Below, piece after piece: positions 1-10,566 of a stretch of 64,000 nt of DNA. Each line of letters starts with the position of its first letter. Positions within the stretch are counted from its first letter, which is position 1. The stretch lies in assembly GCF_901709675.1 (NCBI RefSeq), contig NC_051091.1:5242967-5306966 (forward strand), written 5' to 3'. The position numbers were made by a program, and so were the translations under genes. The notes under the pieces were generated by a model. The model did no database searches, was not told where the DNA came from, and saw nothing but the letters and a program-made list of their open reading frames with translations. Source of the DNA: Syngnathus acus (lineage: Eukaryota > Chordata > Actinopteri > Syngnathiformes > Syngnathidae).

Positions 1-410
1 AAAATGTACCATAACCTTGACAGGTGAGCTTCATTTTACGTCAAAACGTTTGAATGCTCGTCTAACTGTTCACATGGTTCGGTACTTTCGGCAGGACTCG
101 TCGTTCGCTAAGAAGCTGAAAGGCAAAATCGGTGATGTTAGACTGCATTCACAATTGCACAGAAGGTCGAATTTGGTTCCCCTGTCAACGTTCTAGTAAT
201 TGTAGGCACATCCTGAAACTCCAACAAAAGTCCAGGTAGCCCTAACTTTTTCTGAGTAGTGTATCATTCAGTGATTGCCTTACGCGGAGAGTCTGTAGGG
301 AAGCACAAGTACACATCGGCAGAGCTAAGGTAACCCCAAGTGGGGGTATAGGAGAGCTTGCTAAAGGTCCACAAGTGTTCTTAGAAAATCTTCAGGAGGG
401 CGTTTGGAAG
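1..410 (-). other. 3' flank / probable 3' UTR of the PHF13-like gene
   Basis: This stretch lies directly downstream of the PHF13-like stop codon on the minus strand. No open frame with recognisable similarity is visible. It most likely holds the 3' UTR, but no AATAAA on the minus strand is evident, so the transcript may end outside the window. Confidence 0.35.
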
Positions 411-2735
411 TTATTCTAGCAGGTGTTTACGCGGGCCAATGCGAGGGCGGTGGGAGCGGCGGGCGTCGGCTCCTGCGGTTGCGGGTCCGTCATTTTCTCG
501 GCAGCTCTGGCACACGTACGTTTCGGGCACGTGGCTTTTGCGGATTTTGGCGCACGACAGGTGGATCCAGGTGTGGCATTTGTTGCATTCGATCATGGCG
601 CGGCCGGCGAACGGCTTCATGCAGAAACACGTCACCAGGTCCCATGAGTCGTCGTCTGAGGGCACAGGGGAGAGGAAATGTAATTAGTAATTGGAAGCCT
701 ACCAGCATATTGAAGCACATACCTGAGTCCACCATGATATCCTCATCCTCTCCCAAGCCATCTTCATCTCGGAACACCACCTGCTTGCCCTGGCGGAACA
801 CCGTTCTGCTTCCAGAAAGGCCTTCCACTTTCTGGACCTTGACTACCCCTTCTTCCAGGTCTCGTCCATCCCACTGCCTGCGCTCTTCCTGTTGCTCCTC
901 TTTGCACGGGGACGGACTGGTGACGCGTTGAGGGTGGAGCGGAATGCTGATGTCGTCTTCCGGCTCCTCTTTTATAGGCAAGTCGCCAAAGGGCAACGGA
1001 GGAGGCAAGTTAGGTTGCCCGTGTTCTTCGCCGGCCTGGAGCTCCCTCTCCTTTCTCCTCTTTTTCTTCTTCAGCTTCTCGGCTTTCCGACGATCCTCTG
1101 GATGCAAGCTGGTGAATGTGTGCTGCGCAAATAAAGATAGACGTGGAGGTATGTGAATGGAATCAAACCCTGAGAGCAAAATCTGTTGCAAACTTCCACA
1201 CCCTTGTCTGAGCTCAACTCACATCTTTCTTGATGTGACTGGACAGTGTGGCCCCCATCTGTGGATGGCTTCTGCTCCTGTCCAGGGGGACCATGAAGGG
1301 GTGTTGGGGACAAGATGGCGATGGCCCCGGAGTCCAGCCATCGCTATCAACTGTGCTTCCGGTGCTATTGGGAGGGCTGGAAGTACTGCGCAGTGAAGAG
1401 TTCTGTAAATAGTAAAAACAATTTTAGGTCTGGCTGGCATTTGCTCCACTCAGCTTTACTCAAGTGTCTTTGGGGCTTTGTTTTTTCACTCAGAAGGAAC
1501 CTTGCGAGTAAACCATAAACATTCAGGAGAATTAGGCTCTCCTGTTCCTGACATGGCCTTCCACTTTTAATTGTTTGTCCAAATTTGATTCTTAAAGATA
1601 TTCTCAAAAATATCAGCACGAGCCTGACTTACCTCTTGTGGGTAAGGGATGTAACCAGCATAGGCCAAGACAAATGTGCAAAACTGGTTGAAATCTTCCA
1701 CTGTCCTTTTCCTCTTCCTGTATGGTGGACTGAAGCTCTAGAACACAGAAACATGAGTTAGCGCCAGCGGTGATAAGGTCACAAACAGTGAGGAGGTCTC
1801 TTTACTATTAAGTTTGAACGTTCCCCTGTACATGTATTCTGTCATAATAGTGATCGACAGTCGATTTTTTCAATCTTAGTGGAAAAATAAGGGGGGCTTT
1901 AAGTCAAGCACTGATTAAGATGGATAAACATCGTCTCATAATGTTCCTCGTGGGTGTGTAATGTGTGTGTCACTGATCCAAGAATTAGCAACAGTCCTCC
2001 AAAAAGAATAACATAGCGACAATGTGCTTTATTTGAAAAGAAATGTTGCGTAAGGGCAAATAGGGCGAATTTGTCTTTTAAGTATCTTGAGAGCAATCCT
2101 CCCAACCCCCCACGACTCAACGTTAACTCTCCTCGACAACAAATGTGGGCTCGCAATGGACAGTCAGCAGTCACAAGAGCTGTAAGGCTAGCCACGGCTA
2201 GCAAGTAACAGTGAAGCCTCAACAATAACAAAGCAATGTTCGTTGCTTTTCTTTTCTTTAACACATATAGCACACATTGGTTCTCGAAATAAGAGGCAAT
2301 CATTTTTCGAACCGACTTTGGCTACCATTATGCTTAGCTAGCACACGTTAGCATGTTAGCGATGATGATGATGATGATGATGATGATGGAATGTTTTCGA
2401 AATGATTGAACATTAACAATGTATCCAAAGTGGTGCAAACCGATGAATTCTTTCTTGCACGTTAACAAAGACACACTTAAAAGTGATCAAGTCGACGGAC
2501 GGTGAGTGCAAATGCGAAATCACCGTGAGCAAGTTGATCACATTCATGTTCCAACATGATGTCAGTGAATTTACAGGCTAACAGTGCGATGACAAGCGGC
2601 CAGCAAGTTGACATTCTCTTGCGTCGTTAGCAGTGAAGCAAAACAACTTGACAGCACATCGATGAGTTACTGCGATCGACCGTCACTTACCTCCGACTGG
2701 AAAGCAGGAGATGTCGACGGCTTGATGTCACCCAT
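411..2735 (-). CDS. phf13: PHF13-like PHD-finger protein, 5 coding exons
   Basis: Coding exons on the minus strand, in transcript order, are 2735-2691, 1737-1633, 1402-1223, 1122-723 and 655-411. All junctions are GT-AG and the phases are continuous. The product is about 324 residues; human PHF13 is about 300. The start [10 protein letters not shown] is the first Met in a short first exon. Exon 2 carries the family block [20 protein letters not shown]. Exon 4 is rich in Lys and Glu with a basic KKKKRRKER stretch, probably a nuclear localisation signal. The last exon holds a C4HC3 PHD finger starting at SWDLVTCFC and running through CNKC, WIHLSC and VCQSC, followed by a basic tail. PHF13 (SPOC1) reads H3K4me2/3 and acts in chromatin compaction and DNA repair in the nucleus; that role is inferred from the family. 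PHF23 is the main alternative, but the CFCMKPFAG and RKHLLE-type tail fits PHF13 better. The gene faces the composite gene at 3281 across a probable shared promoter. Confidence 0.88.
2361..2388. repeat. (GAT)n microsatellite
   Basis: About nine GAT/ATG trinucleotides in a row lie inside intron 1 of the PHF13-like gene. Confidence 0.9.
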
Positions 2736-3280
2736 CTTCTCCGAGTGTTAATACTATCTTGACAGGCGACGCGGTTGTGGTGTCGTACGAGCTTCGGTGC
2801 CACTGTTTAAACGCCGAAGCTAACGTAACGTACGTTGACTGGAAAAACTCCAAGAGTAAATGCTCGATTGGCGACGGGGCCAGCTAAATGTTGGAAACCG
2901 TGCCGTCAGTGAGCAGAAGGCTGTATGCCCATGAAAACGTCCCGTAATGTCTTCTCCCTATCAGTTAGATGTGGAGGGGGTGTAGCTCATTTCGCCTGGC
3001 GGCTGTCACCAACAGCAGCCTGCCCACTGCCCGCTCTTCTTCTGCTTCAGTGAATCCTCGGTGGCTGCTAAACGGCGTGACTCACGGACGCCCTCTTGAG
3101 TAGGCAGGGCGCTCAAGTGGGCACTGCTTCCATTGAGATACAGATAAGACTCTGACCGGAAACGAGGGTCGTTTCTTTTCCGGGTTCTCTTTTGTCTCGT
3201 GTCGTCGTCGATGCCATTCGAGTCCCGCGCGTACCTCAAAGATAAACAGCTGCTGTCGCGTTGCATTTCATTGTTCCGAC
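2736..3280. promoter_or_regulatory. Probable bidirectional promoter between the PHF13-like and composite genes
   Basis: The two start codons face away from each other and are 545 bp apart. The interval is relatively GC- and CpG-rich, with several CG dinucleotides near 2765-2900 and 3030-3260, and shows no TATA box at a sensible spacing. This is the usual shape of a CpG-type divergent promoter. The transcription starts are not visible and the assignment is inferred from gene order. Confidence 0.45.
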
Positions 3281-6200
3281 ATGTCAACCGTCAGCCAAAT
3301 GCAAGCGTTTCAGATCCATTTAACTGAACGCTTTACCAGCTTCGCCATGGAGGTATCCCAAGAAGTGGCGCTCATTGTGAAAGGATACCAAGAGGAGATC
3401 GACTGTCTGCGGTCCTTACTGAACAAAGAGATGAACCCTCGGTGGAATATAGCCATAAAAGGTTAGTAACTTCACTTAAAACATTCACATACAGCGTTTG
3501 AAAAATGGGAACGAATAATATTAATCGTGTAGTCTACATAGAAAGTCGCTTCAAGTAGCTCTCAAGCTACTTTTCCTTCTGAGCCTCAAAAGTTGTTTGT
3601 ATCGCGCTCTCGAAGAATTGTGAGCCCCCCCCCCCCCCCCGAACCATTTTCTACTCTTGCTAACAGACTAGGAAATACTTTTTTTTTTTTTAGCACCTCT
3701 TATACCAAAAGTAAAGTAGAACGTTTGTCTTCTTTTCCGCCCAAAGATCACAACAGATTGGCTGTGAGAGAGCAACCACCTGAACTGAACGTTCCCGAGG
3801 AGACAGTAGCAGAGCCAATTTCCAAAAGATACAAAATAGATTATACCCAGGTATGGGCTGATGTGACAGAAGACAAGCCAACGGATGTTTTGCGTCCACT
3901 TGCTAATACAACTAAAGAGGAACAAACGGAAGTATTAGTGTCATCTGCAGTGGGACAATCTGAGGCAATGGCTGCTATGCAACAAACAGGACTGTCAGAG
4001 CCATGTGCATTTGAAAGAGCTGGTATACTTGCACACAAGCAAACCAATGTGTCAGAGCCATTGGCAAATGGACCGCATGAGGAGCATATAGAATACAATA
4101 GAAGTTTGGCACTAAAACAAGAGAGTGGAATGGACGGTGGCACCGCAATGGATTGTCCTAAAAGTGAAGCCAAAGAGCAAGACACGCCTGGACTTCAAAC
4201 TACAACTTTTGACTTCTACACAGCCAAGGAATTCACTCAGCCAAGCACGAGTGGGGAAAACACAAAACAAGACCTGCTACATCCGGAGCGTCCTAAGATA
4301 TCCCTCAAAAAGGTAATGTTTCACTATTTGTTTGGAAGATGATTGGTAATGTTACTGTTGTGTGGTTTTCAAATTTGTAAAACCAAAACTGGCAAAAGTA
4401 GGCATGGGCCGATACTAGATTCTGGCGGGATGATAACCATGAGCAAAAATAATGAGGCATCAACGTGTTTAGAATTATAGCTCTAAAATGTCCTTTTAAA
4501 AATGTTTTGCGAAAATATAAACAACATTTTTTAGTTTGCACATTTCTCTACCTCCCTCGTGTTTGGAGGGGGAGTGTGTAAGTGCAAAACGACTTCCCAG
4601 TTAGACGCGGTGTGCATAGAGTTGTTTATTTTTTTATTTTCCCCTTGTTTTAGATCACAAAAAAATGAGCATTTCAACAGGGGGGATGTAGAATTTTTTT
4701 CTTTTTGTCTTTTTTGCCGCTAAAACAATCAACTGCCAACTACTTGTTTACTTTGATATTGCATACCATTTGAGTGATATGCCTTGCACCTACATTTGAA
4801 TGGAAGAAGATAAAAGACTACATCAATTGTTCAAAATCTTCCACCCTCAATACGTCCTGTCACGTTATGACAGTTTACATATAAATGGAGAGTCAGGTCC
4901 TGTGAAAGAGAACGGTGTCTGGGAATATGGGCATAATTTAGCAATCGATTCGGAGTATGGAATTCTGAAACAAAATTTTCAAGATTCACTTGGACTATAC
5001 ACGGCAAGGAGGAGCACCACAGGCGACGGCTGGAGTAACCCAAGAGCCAGGCACGGGGACGATCTCATCTTCACTCCACTCACTTCCTGACATAATGCAA
5101 ATAATTCGCCTTGATCTTCAAGCTATCAAGTTCAACCTGTTGTTCAAGCTATCAAGTTCAACAAGTATCAACCAAACAAATGGTTCTACGAGTGGAAAGA
5201 GAAGAACATCACGTATCTTGCATACCTACTTTGGCACCATCATCCTTGTTAGTGTCGCTAACTGCAAGTCTGTGGAATGCTGAGACAGGAAGGGTGATTT
5301 TTAGAGATTCTCCCCCAAGAGATTCAATGTCTTCTCTGAGGCAAATTTTGTACAACCTAGAACAGGAGCGTTTAAAAAAAAAAAAAAATTGGAATGTTTG
5401 AAAAATTTTGGGGGGGGGGAAGATGGAGCTATCTGAAGTTCTAAGTGTGAGAGGATATCCCTCTATTACACCGTTCTGGTTTATTACAAACCAAAAAGTT
5501 TTAAAAATGTATTTACGAGCTTGCTACTCAACGATGGAACAAGGAACTGTAAACCAGAGGTCTTATGTGACTGTCACCGCTGGAGGAAGACAGGGTGCTG
5601 GACTGCGACAAAGAAGAGCATTTCAGTGGCCACTTGCCATATTTTCTCTTTTGCTGGATGTCAGGCCTTGTAAAGCATCTTCAATCTGGATGGGAATTAT
5701 CTCGGATGGGAACCAAAAGACGCTTCAAAGAAAACTTTTCTCACAGCCTCAAATTTCTCAGGTAAGTTTCCTGTTGCAGTTGTGTGTGGTGTGTGTGTGT
5801 GTGTGTGCGTGTATGTGTGTTGGGGGGGTCAGAAATAAACCAAATAAATCCTGAACCATCCTGATCTTTTATTTTTTTATTCTAGGTGGCATCCAGTGGA
5901 AAGAGAAAGCGCTGTGAGGTGTGTGTTGCACTCAAGGACACAAAGACACAAACCACATGCAGAAACTGCCAAAAGTACATCTGTGGGGCACATACTGTCA
6001 AATTTTGTGAACAATGTGTTTTTCTGCATATCCTTACATAAAGTGGTTGATTGTTAATGTCAAGTTAATAAATTATACAATAAATCTCAAACATTGTCTC
6101 ACTTGATTTACTCACTCCTCCAGAGAACTCTTGAGTGTCATGGATTTTTAACAATTATAATTTTATACACTATAATTATAGCTTTGCCAGTGTGGTTTCT

Positions 6201-9118
6201 TATCACAAACGATCAAGATGGCCAAAAGGTACTCTGCGCAGAGGGCCCTGGATTGATTTTGGAAGAGAGAGAAGTTTTTGATGATGATGTAGTGGGAGAG
6301 GATTCAGAATTTGAGGATCACATTTCTGAAAATTCAGAGTCTGACAATGACTCTGAAGAAGATCATGAGATTGAGCGTCAGCCAGTTCCAAAACAAAGAC
6401 GAGCCACAGGACCAGGCTGTCAGCAGCCAGCCCCAGGACCAAGCAGTCAGCAGCCAGGCCCAGAACAAGCCATTCGGAAGGAGCAAGTGAGGAAATATGG
6501 ATGTCAAAAAATTCTGAAATTGAATGGTCTTCTCGCCCAAGAAAAGAGCCACCCCGCAAGGCTGCCAATGTGATGAAGATGTAACCAGGGCCAACACGGA
6601 TGGCAGTTACTCACACACAAGTCATCAAGTCTTCTTTTGAGCTTTTCATCCCAGATTCCATCCAGGAAATTATTCTTGACTGCACTAATTTAGAAGGGAG
6701 ACGTGTTTTTGGAGAGAGGTGGAAGGAAATGGACAAAACCCAATTACATACTTACTTTGGAGTTCTCATCCTTGCTGGAGTTTTCAGGTCCAAAGGGGAA
6801 TCCACAGAATCCCTTGGGATGCAGGAACTGGCAGAGAAATGTTCCGTGCAACAATGTCTCTGGAAAACTTTAACGTCATTTCACACCTGATGGAGGAGAA
6901 AAACCAAGGAATAAGAGTTGTCCTCGACATGTCTCAGGGACTCAGTGGACACAACATCACATGCGACAATTTCTTTACCTCGCACAAACTGGGACAGGAG
7001 CTCCTGAAGAGGAAGCTGACCATGGTGGGAACAATAAGGAAAAACAGGTCAAAGCTCCCACCTCAACTGCTGACTTCGAAGAACAGGCCTGTCAAGTCTT
7101 CCAAGTTTGCATACACGGCTGACACATTCCTGGTATCCTATGTGCCAAAGAAAGGCAAGAATGTGGTATTCATGAGTACACTGCACGGGCATGGAAGATT
7201 ATCTGACCAGGAACATCACAAACCAGAGATCATCATGGATTATAATGCCACATAAGGAGGGGTAGACAACATGGGCAAGCTGGTGACGGCCTACAGCTGC
7301 AAACGGAGGACTCTACGTTGGCCATATTCTTTGACATGTTGGACATCTCAGCGTACAATGCCTTTGTCATTTGGATGGCACTGAACCCAGAGTGGAAACG
7401 AGTGAAGCTCCAGAAAAGATGGCTCATTCTTGAGGATCTGGGAAAGGCATTGGTGTGACCACAAATTGAGAGAAGAAGGAGGATTCAGGAGGAGAATGCT
7501 GGTGCCCTGTCCACCCAACTGACAGAACCACAATCTGCAGAGCCTGAAGTGAGTGTGTGATGCTGTTGCAGTACATGCCTGACACTCATGTCTTGTGAGA
7601 GAGAGAGCGAGAGAGAGAGGTGTTAGTAAAATTCCGGATCTTTTCATTATTCTAGGTTGTGAACACAAGCAACAAAAAGAAGCGCTGCGAAGTGTGCGGA
7701 CCCAAGATGGACAGGAAAACACGATATACATGCATCAAGTGCAAAAAGTATATCTGCAACACACACACAGTACAGCTCTGCCCCTCATGTATTGGATAGG
7801 CTAGTGGCTAAAGGCCATGCGTTCAATGGGGCTGATGTGTTGTCTTGACTGATATGTTTACTCTGTGTTCATGTGTTTAGCTTGTGTTGTTGTGCACCTG
7901 AATGGGTTAAATTGCAAGTTCAAAGAAATAAAAGTCAGTAGTTTTGAAAAACCTTGCTTCACTTGTAAATTTGTTTCCACTCACATCTTGATTTTAATTT
8001 GATTTTCTTTATTATGTTATGAAAAAAAAATCCACTTTACTTTTCCTTACTCGTTTATATTTTAGAATTGTTTTTAATATGTCGTATGTAGGCATGGGCT
8101 GGATTTTGATTCTGTTGTTGTAACTGTGAGCAAAAACAAAAGGTATTACCGTATTCAAGTTACAGCTTTAAACTGACCCTTTTTTTAAAAACCTATGGGC
8201 TACTGTGGGCTAAATAGTACCCGCTTGCACCATTTTTATTTTAATTAGGACAATGCACAGAGCAAAAAGGCATCCGCGTCTGCAGTGTGTTGTTCGTCTT
8301 GCTCCCTCCCTCCTATTAGCGATAATCGTATCCTGGACTTTTAAAACCACAGCAAACCATCAGGCCAATAATTGGCCCGTGCCTAGTTGCATGTTAAATA
8401 CATTTTCTGAAGGGCTTGAATAAAAACCACAGTGGACCCTTTTGGAAGTCCAGTTTGCAGGGCGGATAAACTAAACACTGTATACAGTATGAAAGTTGAA
8501 CTTTTAAGGATAAACACTAAAGTGTTTTTTTTTTTGTTTCATTTTCATGATCGTTTCATATGTGATACCTATCCCACGTCACCACAGAAGGGTACCCAGG
8601 ATGACAAGCCAAAGAGGAAAACGGTGATGACCACTATAGCACTGAAAAAGGAACTTATCGCCAAGTGGGAGAGAGGCACACGCGTCTCTGACTTGGCTGT
8701 TCAGTACAAAATGGCCAAGTCGACGGTATCGACCATATTGAAGCGAAAAGAAGCCATCAAAGCTGCCGATGTGGCCAAAGGGGTCAAAACGCTGAGCAGC
8801 AGAAGAACTGATAAAGTGGAAGAGGTGGAAAAGGTTCTGCTCGAGTGGATCACTCATAAACAGTTGAGGGGCGACATTGTGTCAGAGACCCTCATTTGTG
8901 ACAAGGCAAGGGAGCTGCACAATGCCCTCACCCGAGACAACCCTGGGGGCAGTGCGGAGGAGTTCAAGGCCAGCAAGGGCTGGTTTGTTAATTTCAGGGA
9001 GAGAAGCGGAATCCACGGCGTGCTAAGACCGAGGGAGGCTGCAAGAGCTGGAAAGGGAGATATCAAGAGATTTGAGGATGAATTTCAAAACATTGACATC
9101 CAGCGTTTTCTCTCATAA
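3281..9118 (+). CDS. Composite gene, isoform A: ZNF-type leader exon + linker exon + CENP-B/Tigger-type DNA-binding terminal exon
   Basis: Exons are 3281-3461, 3747-4312 and 8588-9118. Phases are 1 then 0 and all junctions are GT-AG. Exon 1 begins MSTVSQMQAF and resembles the short leader exon common at the start of fish zinc-finger genes (an amphipathic segment ending MNPRWNIAIK). Exon 2 encodes about 189 residues, acidic and probably disordered, with no known domain; its acceptor at 3747 is the one that keeps phase. Exon 3 encodes about 176 residues. Its first helix-turn-helix contains KKELIAKWERGTRVSDLA and STVSTILKRKE. Its second, CENP-B/Tc5-type, helix-turn-helix contains VLLEWITHKQL and SKGWFVNFRERSGI. 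It ends in a stop with no DDE transposase domain after it. The family role is DNA binding, so a nuclear, transposon-derived regulator is plausible, but no specific function can be given. The intron between exons 2 and 3 hosts piggyBac debris. Confidence 0.62.
3624..3640. repeat. Poly-C run followed downstream by a poly-T run
   Basis: A homopolymer of about 17 C lies in the intron between exons 1 and 2 of the composite gene, with about 14 T some 40 bp further on. Such runs are prone to assembly length errors. They fall in the intron under the chosen splice model and do not affect the reading frame. Confidence 0.85.
4399..4560. mobile_element. Fragment related to the hAT-like MITE at 8089-8385
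   Basis: The segment opens with the same TAGGCATGGGC terminus as the element at 8089 and keeps recognisable internal blocks such as GAGCAAAAA. No matching right terminus is seen nearby, so it is a partial or diverged copy. It lies in the large intron of the composite gene. Confidence 0.45.
5160..6041 (+). pseudogene. Decayed piggyBac transposase, copy 1, with C-terminal Zn-ribbon exon
   Basis: Fragments in shifting frames match piggyBac transposase. They include EWKEKNITYL near 5190, NAETGRVIFR near 5276 and RRAFQWPLAIFSLLLDV near 5606, a relic of the block after the third catalytic Asp. Frameshifts and missing middle parts make it non-functional. A GT-AG intron at 5762-5885 (phase 0) joins it to a final exon, 5886-6041. 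That exon encodes the piggyBac C-terminal cysteine-rich domain, with KRCEVC, CRNCQKYIC, H and CEQC as metal-binding pairs. An AATAAA lies about 40 bp after the stop. Confidence 0.7.
6219..7799 (+). pseudogene. Decayed piggyBac transposase, copy 2, better preserved, internally deleted
   Basis: A probable original start MAKRYSAQRALD at 6219 is followed by a frameshift and then an acidic N-terminal region (GEDSEFEDHI). Next come RWKEMDKTQLHTYFGVLILA near 6717, NITCDNFFTSHKLGQELL near 6953 and, after an in-frame stop at 7253, GGVDNMGKLVTAYSCKRRT near 7257. The Asp of CDNFF and the Asp of GVDN correspond to the second and third catalytic Asp of piggyBac. About 100 residues normally lying before the CDNFF block, including the first Asp, are missing by deletion near 6890. 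A GT-AG intron (7549-7655, phase 0) leads to the terminal exon 7656-7799 with CEVC, CIKCKKYIC and CPSC. AATAAA sits near 7927. The element cannot encode an active transposase. Confidence 0.82.
8089..8385. mobile_element. Short hAT-like MITE with terminal inverted repeats
   Basis: The 297-bp element begins TAGGCATGGGC and ends GCCCGTGCCTA, giving imperfect inverted termini of about 11-14 bp. The flanks GTCGTATG and GTTGCATG match at 6 of 8 positions, consistent with an old 8-bp target duplication. It has no coding capacity. It lies in the intron just upstream of the CENP-B-type exon. Confidence 0.6.
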
Positions 9119-9634
9119 CACGTTTTTTTTTTTTTTTCGTCAAGACACCAAAGAAGAGCGAAGAAGACCTTTAAAAGGGCTCGCTGTCCTGAGACGTTGC
9201 CGGTAGGGACTCCAAAATCAAACTACTGAGGCTCAACGTGCAACAACAGGGACTGTCGGAGTATCGGGACTTTTTATGCACCCGCATAACGTCATTGCAC
9301 CTTACAATGCTCACTGTTTAAAAAAAAAAATAATGCTTGTCACGTATGACAAATGTTCTGGTTACAATTCAGAAATTCAAAATAGACAATCTCAATTAAA
9401 CACCATTTAAGAACCACATATACTGCACTAAATTATGACAGTCATTAAATATTTCATGTTGACTAAAGTTGGTCCTCTGTGTATTTCTGTTTGATTGCCC
9501 AAAACTTTCAAGGGTCTACTGTTAGTTATATTACAAATATTTGGACATAAAAAAAGATTTATTAACTCATTTATTGAAGCATTTTGCAGTCTAGGCATCA
9601 AATCTCTCTCTTATCTCCTTCCCCCCAAATCAAG

Positions 9635-10566
9635 ATACCTGAATGTTGTGTGCAGAAGACCATCCTAGAATTCCCAAGGTAAGAATGATTCAAAAGCACA
9701 TTATCAGATTTTCATTACATGCTTGATGTTGCATGATTTATTCCAGGAAAAGGCCCGACAAGTCTCCAAATGTTACTTCACCACCTCCTCATACTTTTTT
9801 GGCCAAACTCAACCAACGCTCCAAGGATTGTCCCGAAGAGAACCCCCCGATTCCCAAAATAGAAGATATGGACATCACTTTCGATCATGTTCCTCAAGAT
9901 CACCCCATGTCCTTAAAAGGAGATTTTACGTATCACGATAATGTTTGCGAGTGGCCGCAGCTTCCCCTGCCACATCACACCTCAACGTGTGTCGAGCGGG
10001 AGATGGCCGGCAATCTGGAGCAGACCGCACAAAAAAAGAAAGAAGCGAGCCGCAAAGTTCAACCGGGACCGTGTCAGCCACAGCCCCTCATCTTTACCAT
10101 GGGCAAAAAACCCTCCATATCATCTCAGCAAGAGGAGGAACTGAAGAGTCAAGCACTTCATTTGTATTGTCGCAACGTGTGTGTCAACTGGAGGCCCTGC
10201 GATTTGGTTTTTGACTTGAATTCTCCATGGCTTGGGACCCGGCCTCATGGCTTGGTGTACGACCCAAAGCAGGATCCCTGTTTTGGACTGGTATATGTCA
10301 GCTGTTCCCCCCTCCGGAGTTTTGCGGACTGCAAGTTCTTGAGATTTGAGAATGAAGAAGTTTGCCTGGAAAACACAGATGAGCACTACGTGATCATCCA
10401 GGCACAGATGATGGTGACGGGCATGTCATGGTGTGACCTGCTGGTGTTCGCCAAGGAGGACGCACTGGTCCAGAGAATCTTCAGAGACAGAGTCTTCATT
10501 GAGAAAATGAAAGCAAAGGTGGAGGAGTATTATTTCTATCAGTATTTGCCACATTTTTCAAAGTAA
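9635..10566 (+). CDS. Composite gene, isoform B 3' end: mini-exon + YqaJ-like (lambda-exonuclease-fold) terminal exon, catalytic residues lost
   Basis: A small exon ends at 9678 (donor GTAAGA). It starts at 9635 or 9656, and both options keep phase from exon 2 of the composite gene. It splices in phase 2 to 9747-10566, which has the acceptor TTCCAG and encodes about 272 residues. After a Pro/Lys-rich N-terminal half, the C-terminal 150 residues match the YqaJ/PD-(D/E)XK nuclease family of fish genomes: SPWLGTRPHGLVYDP, GLVYVSCSPLRSFADCKFL, and QAQMMVTGMSWCDLLVF followed by QRIFRD. In active members the first block reads PDGL and the second EIKCP. Here the Asp is His, and the Glu and Lys positions are Tyr and Ser. 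The Gln of the VQGQ-type motif remains. Nuclease activity is therefore unlikely and a binding or structural role is possible. It could also be a separate gene, but the matching phases favour an alternative 3' end. Confidence 0.6.

Noticed and set aside
404-1191. Long frames on both strands (175 plus-strand codons, 233 minus-strand codons in an alternative frame)
   Set aside because: They overlap the PHF13-like PHD and basic exons, whose minus-strand frame has clear homology and proper splice sites. The others are antisense or read through introns.
3593-4342. Exon 2 of the composite gene starting at 3593, 3667 or 3694
   Set aside because: These starts would need phase 2 from exon 1, which ends in phase 1, and the forced frame hits a stop. 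The acceptor at 3746/3747 preserves phase and has a good pyrimidine tract.
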